6,704 nucleotides of DNA from an uncultured Actinomycetes bacterium (GTDB lineage Bacteria > Actinomycetota > Actinomycetes > Nanopelagicales > Nanopelagicaceae), in assembly GCA_903928395.1 (NCBI GenBank), contig CAIYQS010000182.1:1-6704 (forward strand), in the 5' to 3' direction. Positions 6,679-6,704 of the stretch are shown here, piece after piece. A model generated the notes under the pieces. That model saw nothing but the letters and a program-made list of their open reading frames with translations, did no database searches and was not told the DNA's origin. Positions within the stretch are counted from its first letter, which is position 1, and each line of letters starts with the position of its first letter. Made by a program: the position numbers and the translations under genes.

Positions 6679-6704
6679 GCACACAACTCGCGTGTAGACA
6701 TTGA

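Noticed and set aside
6488..6682. Minus-strand reading frame of 64 codons with the residues GEGFEPSKA and IGRSGNPP
   Set aside because: It is the antisense of tRNA-Tyr. This peptide pattern is a familiar false protein produced from tRNA genes.
1..6704. CRISPR array, insertion sequence or prophage genes
   Set aside because: No regularly spaced repeats, transposase or phage-like genes are seen; the only tandem repeats lie inside the coding sequence of the 878-residue protein.

Overview
The window looks like bacterial chromosome of moderate G+C: a hand count gives about 45% over 241-480. The lineage is not proven. Ig/TIG domains joined by Pro-Thr linkers, a TTG or GTG start in places, a surface SGNH acyltransferase and a tRNA gene that encodes its own CCA would all fit a small-genome freshwater actinobacterium (Nanopelagicales-like). 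That is inference, not an identification.

Layout, all protein genes on the + strand. Positions 1-243 hold the 3' end of an unrecognised, very AT-rich reading frame (about 30% G+C). Immediately after it comes an SGNH-type acyltransferase (246-1808) that has lost its N-terminal half-domain, so a recombination or insertion boundary lies at about 160-228. An ABC exporter half-transporter (1827-3647) follows after 18 bases and is probably co-transcribed. A 192-base gap (3648-3839) contains a weak terminator-like hairpin and promoter-like elements. It is followed by an 878-residue protein (3840-6476) of unknown function. That protein has a signal peptide, a putative-Ig repeat, a TIG domain, a Pro-Thr linker, another beta-rich segment, a Gly-rich linker and a large polytopic membrane domain. 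The right end holds tRNA-Tyr(GUA) (6561-6645) and a good intrinsic terminator (6651-6678).

How the genes may work together: an O-acyltransferase of the surface-glycan type next to an ABC exporter suggests the edge of a cell-envelope glycan or lipid cluster. The 878-residue membrane protein with extracytoplasmic Ig-like domains would also act at the cell surface, but it appears to be a separate transcription unit. No CRISPR array, transposase, recombinase, toxin-antitoxin pair or recognised defence system is visible. The most interesting items are the broken acyltransferase with its abrupt composition step, and the architecture of the 878-residue protein, including an internal ED...WYP motif pair in its membrane domain.
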